In this document: one piece after another, positions 5,920-10,076 of the stretch
Numbering within the stretch: the stretch's first letter is position 1
Layout: every line of letters starts with the position of its first letter
From: Lachnospira sp.
GTDB taxonomy: Bacteria > Bacillota > Clostridia > Lachnospirales > Lachnospiraceae
Direction of reading: 5' to 3'
Length of the DNA stretch: 10,076 nt
NCBI GenBank assembly: GCA_017626275.1
Contig: JAGAJD010000245.1
Span: 1 to 10,076, forward strand
The notes under the pieces: generated by a model
What the model saw: the letters and a program-made list of their open reading frames with translations, nothing else
What the model was told of the DNA's origin: nothing
The model's database searches: none
Program-made: the position numbers and the translations under genes

Positions 5920-8502
5920 ATGATAAAGAAAAAGTTATTTAAATATGGTTCAGTATTTATGTGTGCAGCATTAATGGCGTGCAGTCTTGCAGCCTGCACA
6001 ACAAACAGCGCTAAGAATCAGGAGAACACAAATGCAGTGGTAAGCTGTACCGACACAGAAGCAGAAAGTGAGACACTGATACAGGAGGTAATTACATCAC
6101 AGCTTTCAGCACCGAAAATTGCAACGGCAGATACAGCAAACTCTAAGGAGGAAACAGTATTTGTATTTACCAATGCACAGGGTAAGCAGGATCATGTGAT
6201 TGTTAATGAGAAGTTAAAAAATGCAGAGGGTAAATCAGTAATTAAAGATGTCACTAATCTTTCGGATATAGTTAATTTGTCAGGTGAAGAAAAGTCAACA
6301 GGTCAAGGAAGCAATTTAAGCTGGGAGGCACAGGGTAACAGCATTACTTATCAGGGAACGACAACACAGTCAGCACCTGTGACGATGAAAATTACTTATT
6401 ATCTTGACGGAAAGGAAATCAAGGCAGAGGAGCTTGTGGGAAAGAGCGGAAAAGTTACAATGCGCTTTGATTACACTAACAATGAAAAGAAAACTATAAC
6501 AGTAAACGGAAAGAGCAAGCAGGTTTATGTACCGTTTACAATGGTTACAGGCATGGTGCTTCCTTCAGATAAATTTACGGATATCGAGGTTACAAACGGC
6601 AAGCTTACACAGGTAAATGACAGTAATGTTGTGTATGGAATTACAATGCCGGGTTTGAAGGAAAGTCTTAATCTCAAATTGGATAATAAAGACCTTGATT
6701 TGGATATACCTGAATATTTTGAGGTTACTGCAAATGTAACGGATTTTGAGCTTGAAATGACAATGTCAATGGCAACAAGCAATTTCCTTTCTGATATAGA
6801 TACAGATGATTTTACATTAGACGATTTAAAGGCTAAGACAGATGAGCTTCAAGAAGCAGCAGATAAGCTTACTGACGGAACGCAGCAGCTTGCAGATGCA
6901 ACTCCTGACCTTGTAAACGGTGCAAAGGCACTCGCTGAAGGAACAAATGCATTAAATTCAAAGGTTCCTGAATTGACGGACGGAATTACACAGTTAGATG
7001 ACGGAGCAGGTAAGCTTTCACAGGGAACATCACAGTTTACGGCACAAATGCCTACACTCACATCAGGCATTTCGCAGTTATACAGTGGTTCAGGCGAGCT
7101 TTTTAAGGGAACTCAAAGCTTAAGGGACGGATTAAACCAGTTAAAGGCAGGAACAGAAAAGCTTACAGATGAGCAGACAGGACTTCCGGCATTACAGGCA
7201 GGAATAAGCAAGTATACTAACGGAGTGGAATTATCAGCAGAGGGTTCAGGTCAGCTTAAGGACGGCTCAGCCCAGTTAGAAGCAGGCTTACAGCAGTTAA
7301 ATGGTAAGCTTACAGGCGAAAACGGCCTTATGGACGGTATGGTAAAGCTTGCAGAAGGTTCAGAAAGTGTAAGTAATGGTCTTGTACAGCTTTCAGATGC
7401 ACTTGACAAGTCAATTTCAGATTATGAAACAAATGCTGCCCAGTTGAAAGCTTTGGCACAGTCGCTTGAAGGTGCAGGAGCAGGCTTTAATACAGTACTT
7501 GGTTCACTAGACAGTAACCTTGTTATTCAGCCGTATACTGATATGTGTTCAGGAAATGAGCTTACAAGTGACACACAGTCACAGCTTGCAGATAAGTATA
7601 TGAAAGCATATGCTTATGCAGTGGAGCATAAAGAAGATAATCCTGTGATTGTGCAGATTAATGCAGGAATTGCAGCAAGTGAGCAGCTTAAGGCAGCAGG
7701 AATTAATGATTTGTCAGATGTTTATGAAAAGGAAATGATTATTTTAATAAACACAACGGCAAATGAAAGTGCAGGCAAGGTAGAAAAGAGTGTGAGCGGA
7801 AGCGTTGCACAGTTAAAGGACGGAGCAGCTCAGGTAAGTGCAGGACTTAAGAGTGCAGTATCACAGAAAGATGAATTAAAGACAGCGCTCGGAAAGCTTG
7901 TCGAGGGCAGCAGTCAGGTGGCAGCAGGCAGCACTCAGTTGAACAGCGGACTTTACGAATTAAAGAGTAATAACGATACATTAAATAATGGTATTGCAGG
8001 TGCGGTTTCAGGTGCAAAGCAGTTAGACGAGGGTCTTGGTAAGGTTACATCTGAATCAGGAATTTCAGCACTTGTTACCGGAGCTGAAAGTCTGAAAAAC
8101 GGAATCGGAACATTGAGCGAAAGCAGTACAACTTTAGTTCAGGGCGTTAATGCGTTAGACGATGGTGCAAAGCAGTTAAAGCTTGGTACAGCACAGCTTC
8201 TTTCAGGAGCAGGCGCACTTGCAAACGGCATTAATCAGTTGAATGACGGTGCAGGACAGCTTGCAGACGGTGCAGAGCAGTTGAATAACGGAGTTGTAGA
8301 ATTAAGAGACGGTATGGTTCAGTTCAATGAAGAGGGAATCAGCCAGATTACATCTTTAGTCGGTGATGACGCAGAAAATGCAGTCGAAACTATAAAGAGC
8401 GTTATCAAGCTTGGTCAGGAGTACCAGTCATTTGCAGGAAAATCTGCTGACATTGACGGTTCAGTAACATTTATTTATAAGACTGAGGGAATTACGAAGT
8501 AA
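5920..8502 (+). CDS. YhgE/Pip-like lipoprotein with LxxG heptad repeats
   Basis: This 860-residue exported protein starts with a basic n-region and hydrophobic stretch ending in a lipobox, L-A-A-C at 23-26, so Cys26 should be lipidated and the mature protein tethered outside the membrane. After a low-complexity linker (about 27-75) comes a beta-rich head of about 200 residues (roughly 78-290). From about 310 to 500 and again 626 to 802 the chain is built of L-x-x-G heptads such as D-G-A-x-Q-L and L-x-x-G-x-x-x-L, typical of YhgE/Pip and related MMPL-partner proteins and expected to form long coiled-coil rods. A non-repeat segment (about 500-625) interrupts them, and the end (G-S-V-T-F-I-Y-K-T-E-G-I) resembles a common terminus of such proteins. 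No transmembrane helix is seen at the C-terminus, whereas classical YhgE/Pip proteins have membrane segments at both ends. AAAGGA at 5905-5910 lies 9 bases before the ATG. It probably works with the MMPL transporter encoded just upstream. Confidence 0.85.
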   Translation: MIKKKLFKYGSVFMCAALMACSLAACTTNSAKNQENTNAVVSCTDTEAESETLIQEVITSQLSAPKIATADTANSKEETVFVFTNAQGKQDHVIVNEKLKNAEGKSVIKDVTNLSDIVNLSGEEKSTGQGSNLSWEAQGNSITYQGTTTQSAPVTMKITYYLDGKEIKAEELVGKSGKVTMRFDYTNNEKKTITVNGKSKQVYVPFTMVTGMVLPSDKFTDIEVTNGKLTQVNDSNVVYGITMPGLKESLNLKLDNKDLDLDIPEYFEVTANVTDFELEMTMSMATSNFLSDIDTDDFTLDDLKAKTDELQEAADKLTDGTQQLADATPDLVNGAKALAEGTNALNSKVPELTDGITQLDDGAGKLSQGTSQFTAQMPTLTSGISQLYSGSGELFKGTQSLRDGLNQLKAGTEKLTDEQTGLPALQAGISKYTNGVELSAEGSGQLKDGSAQLEAGLQQLNGKLTGENGLMDGMVKLAEGSESVSNGLVQLSDALDKSISDYETNAAQLKALAQSLEGAGAGFNTVLGSLDSNLVIQPYTDMCSGNELTSDTQSQLADKYMKAYAYAVEHKEDNPVIVQINAGIAASEQLKAAGINDLSDVYEKEMIILINTTANESAGKVEKSVSGSVAQLKDGAAQVSAGLKSAVSQKDELKTALGKLVEGSSQVAAGSTQLNSGLYELKSNNDTLNNGIAGAVSGAKQLDEGLGKVTSESGISALVTGAESLKNGIGTLSESSTTLVQGVNALDDGAKQLKLGTAQLLSGAGALANGINQLNDGAGQLADGAEQLNNGVVELRDGMVQFNEEGISQITSLVGDDAENAVETIKSVIKLGQEYQSFAGKSADIDGSVTFIYKTEGITK
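6847..8325 (+). repeat. Degenerate 21-bp-period coding repeats (LxxG heptads)
   Basis: The coding sequence carries two blocks of seven-residue repeats, 6847-7419 and 7795-8325, separated by a non-repeat segment of about 375 bases. Recurring DNA words such as GACGG(A/T)GCA, CAGTTA and CAGCTT reflect the D-G-A-x-Q-L pattern. The copies are diverged, so this is an old protein-level repeat rather than a recent tandem duplication. Confidence 0.75.
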
Positions 8503-8529
8503 TTTAATGATAAGAAGCAGGCATATGTG

Positions 8530-8650
8530 TATAATAATTATAAAGATGAGCAATCATCAGGTGAGTCCTGCCGTTAAGTGTAAAATGTATAAAAATTTTC
8601 CGTTGCGACGGATACTACCAAGAGGCTGTGCAAATGCACAGCCTCTTGTG
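8530..8650 (+). other. Structured intergenic stretch, possible 3' UTR or small RNA
   Basis: This gap holds a row of small hairpins on the plus strand: GATGA-GCAA-TCATC (8545-8558), CAGG-TGAGT-CCTG (8558-8570) and TCCGT-TGCG-ACGGA (8599-8612), followed by the terminator stem. A TATAAT at 8530-8535 could be a -10 element, but no good -35 precedes it. The segment may be only the 3' untranslated end of the lipoprotein transcript. I do not recognise a known riboswitch or RNA class. Confidence 0.25.
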
Positions 8651-8657
8651 TTTTCTC
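8619..8657 (+). terminator. Rho-independent terminator of the MMPL-lipoprotein operon
   Basis: AAGAGGCTGTGC (8620-8631) pairs perfectly with GCACAGCCTCTT (8636-8647) around an AAAT loop, with C8619-G8648 as an outer pair. The following TGTTTTCTCT is T-rich. It lies about 115 bases after the lipoprotein stop codon and before the next promoter, so it separates the two transcription units. Confidence 0.88.
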
Positions 8658-8680
8658 TATCAGAAAATAAAAAACTTAAA

Positions 8681-8709
8681 TTGGCAAAATCGGATTGTTA
8701 TGATAAAAT
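8681..8709 (+). promoter_or_regulatory. Extended -10 promoter for the membrane-protein genes
   Basis: TTGGCA (8681-8686) and TAAAAT (8704-8709) are 17 bases apart, and TGA immediately before the -10 gives an extended -10 (TG-A-TAAAAT). The predicted start is near 8716, giving a leader of about 30 bases before the GTG start at 8748. Confidence 0.6.
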
Positions 8710-8747
8710 TATTCCATATTTAGATCAGTAAACAGGGGGGATAAATT

Positions 8748-9620
8748 GTGAAGTTCACAAAGTACAGAATATTTAATAAACAAAGAATGATACTTATTGG
8801 ATTGTCGCTGCTTGGAATGTTCTTTTTTTGGATATTTGACAGTGGATTTTTTGAGGCAACAATAGGATTTGATAAGAATGCGATTGATATGACGCCGGAG
8901 AGAGCGCCAGAAGTACAGAAAAGACTTTTAAGCCAGATATTAACATTTGACAGATATATGGATACTATGGGATATGCAACAACAATTATGCTGGTTTTAT
9001 TGTTTTCAACGGTTGTGTTGTTTTATAAAGAAAAGAACGGGCTTTTTGCTTTTCGCTATGTACGGGGAGAAAGTCAGAGAAAGGTTATTTTATCGACGAT
9101 TTTTAGTCATGCACTAATTAATGCAGTGCTGTATTATCTGATTTATATCATTTACACGAGTGTTGGGTATCTTTTTATCGGTAACACCATGAGTTATGTG
9201 CCAAGAAATATATTTGACGGGATTTTTGGAGAGGGGTTTAGTAAGCGGCTTCCATATTTATATTATCTTGTGCAGGGGCTTCCGTCATTTTTTATAGGAA
9301 CATTTGTCTATACGGTTACAGTGTGCGCAGTTGCGTTATTTTTCAGAAAGGCATATCAGGCAATTATCTGTATGATGTCTTATTACTGGGGATTGCAGAT
9401 TGTTTTGGAGTTTTTGCGTTGTACTTTTATGGGACCTAACCTGGCATGGATTGTTGGAACATTTGAACCTATTCATTTATATGGATTTTATGGATATGTC
9501 TATCATAATCCGTCAGCAGGCACAGTACTTCAGACGATGTCATCACTGATTGTACCTATTATAGTATCAATAGTGCTGCTCGTAATAACATTCAGAAAAG
9601 AGGAAAAGCTTTATGAGTAA
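8748..9620 (+). CDS. Multi-spanning membrane protein, ABC-2 permease-like
   Basis: This 290-residue protein appears to have six membrane segments, at about 14-31, 76-93, 121-144, 176-199, 203-224 and 262-282. A soluble outside loop of about 45 residues lies between the first two, as in ABC-2 type exporter permeases. The cytoplasmic stretch after the second segment reads F-R-Y-V-R-G-E-S-Q-R-K (102-112), a basic motif echoed in the next gene's product. The GTG start is supported by AGGGGGG at 8734-8740, 7 bases upstream. It overlaps the next gene by 8 bases, which suggests coupled translation. I do not recognise a specific family and the substrate is unknown. The ATPase that such a permease would need is not in the window and may be encoded beyond its end. 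Confidence 0.7.
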   Translation: MKFTKYRIFNKQRMILIGLSLLGMFFFWIFDSGFFEATIGFDKNAIDMTPERAPEVQKRLLSQILTFDRYMDTMGYATTIMLVLLFSTVVLFYKEKNGLFAFRYVRGESQRKVILSTIFSHALINAVLYYLIYIIYTSVGYLFIGNTMSYVPRNIFDGIFGEGFSKRLPYLYYLVQGLPSFFIGTFVYTVTVCAVALFFRKAYQAIICMMSYYWGLQIVLEFLRCTFMGPNLAWIVGTFEPIHLYGFYGYVYHNPSAGTVLQTMSSLIVPIIVSIVLLVITFRKEEKLYE

Positions 9621-10076
9621 GAAGAAAAAATATGTGCTTGTTTTGTTTATTTTCATGGCATATGCAATATATGATTTTGGTGGTCGGGTGTTTACAGACG
9701 GGATATATTCGCTGCTTGTATTCTATTTATGTTATGTTTTTCTATCATTTGAGTTTCTGAGTCAGATAAATGTGATTTCACTTTACAGATACGGTTCAAT
9801 AAAAAAGCTGTATGTGAGTTACATGAAAGAGCAGGTATGTTTTTGCCTGATTTATATGGCTACTTTTTTTGTCTGCGGAATGATTACAGGAGTATTGTCA
9901 GCAGTTTTTGACAGGGGATTTTTGGTATCAACAGGTGCATTGATAAAATTTCTTGTAATAAGTTACATAAATCTTCTGATAGTCGCGTTTTTTCAAATGG
10001 CAGTAAGGCTTTTGGCAGGAAAGAAGAATGCTGTGATTGTAGTGAGCAGTTATATATTTATTTCGATGATACAGTA
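9613..10076 (+). CDS. Second multi-spanning membrane protein, 5' part
   Basis: The ATG at 9613 opens a frame that stays open to the window end (154 codons and two bases), so the gene is cut off by the boundary. It overlaps the end of the upstream gene by 8 bases, and AGAGG at 9599-9603 lies 9 bases before the ATG. The translation begins M-S-K-K-K-K-Y-V-L-V and shows hydrophobic segments at about 6-20, 31-49, 76-98, 110-132 and 139-153. After the second segment comes S-L-Y-R-Y-G-S-I-K-K (56-65), placed like the R-Y-V-R-G-E-S motif of the upstream protein. The pair therefore look like related permease subunits of one complex. No family name can be given from what is visible. Confidence 0.72.
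   Translation, partial: MSKKKKYVLVLFIFMAYAIYDFGGRVFTDGIYSLLVFYLCYVFLSFEFLSQINVISLYRYGSIKKLYVSYMKEQVCFCLIYMATFFVCGMITGVLSAVFDRGFLVSTGALIKFLVISYINLLIVAFFQMAVRLLAGKKNAVIVVSSYIFISMIQ

Noticed and set aside
8571..8581. CGTTAAGTGT resembling a conserved stretch of the tetrahydrofolate riboswitch
   Set aside because: None of the other conserved blocks of that riboswitch can be found around it, and it lies before a terminator and not directly upstream of a folate gene.
8507..8731. Open frame of 74 codons after the lipoprotein gene
   Set aside because: It runs straight through the terminator hairpin and the downstream promoter, has no convincing ribosome binding site, and its translation shows no coherent domain or signal.

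Overview
The window looks like chromosome from an AT-leaning Gram-positive anaerobe of the Clostridia, most likely a Lachnospiraceae-type gut bacterium. This is inferred from gene content (ricT next to a TrmN6-type methyltransferase and rsmI, as in the Firmicutes yaaT-yabB-yabC region), strong AGGAGG-type ribosome binding sites, consensus sigma-A promoters and A/T-rich third codon positions. No sequence search was possible, so the lineage is a judgement from pattern.

Positions 1-2812 hold a forward run of closely packed housekeeping genes: the 3' end of ricT (PSP1 domain, RNA-maturation factor), a tRNA m6A37-type methyltransferase overlapping it by 11 bases, rsmI (16S rRNA C1402 ribose methyltransferase) and nfo (endonuclease IV). 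A hairpin terminator at 2829-2863 closes the run and also lies just past the end of the converging tetR gene.

Positions 2867-8502 form a self-contained regulated module. A TetR repressor gene on the minus strand diverges from a two-gene forward operon. The operon encodes a 711-residue MMPL/RND-type membrane transporter and an 860-residue lipoprotein made of a beta-rich head and long LxxG heptad repeats (YhgE/Pip-like). The 244-base divergent region has two near-consensus promoters and three close copies of one 15-bp operator, [A/T]TGACT-N3-GGTCAT. One copy overlaps the -35 element of the transporter promoter, one lies in its early transcribed region and one lies between the two -35 elements. 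The simplest reading is a TetR repressor that responds to a lipophilic ligand and controls export or envelope remodelling by the transporter with its surface-anchored coiled-coil partner.

Positions 8503-8747 are a short intergenic stretch with several small hairpins, a near-perfect 12-13 bp terminator stem (8619-8648) and an extended -10 promoter for the next unit. From 8748 to the window end are two overlapping genes for multi-spanning membrane proteins resembling permease subunits of ABC-2 type exporters. They share a basic R-Y-G-type cytoplasmic motif. The second gene runs off the window, and no ATPase gene is visible.

The part most worth following up is the tetR / MMPL / lipoprotein module, where the LxxG-repeat partner appears to be lipid-anchored with no visible transmembrane segment at its C-terminus, together with its clean three-site operator.
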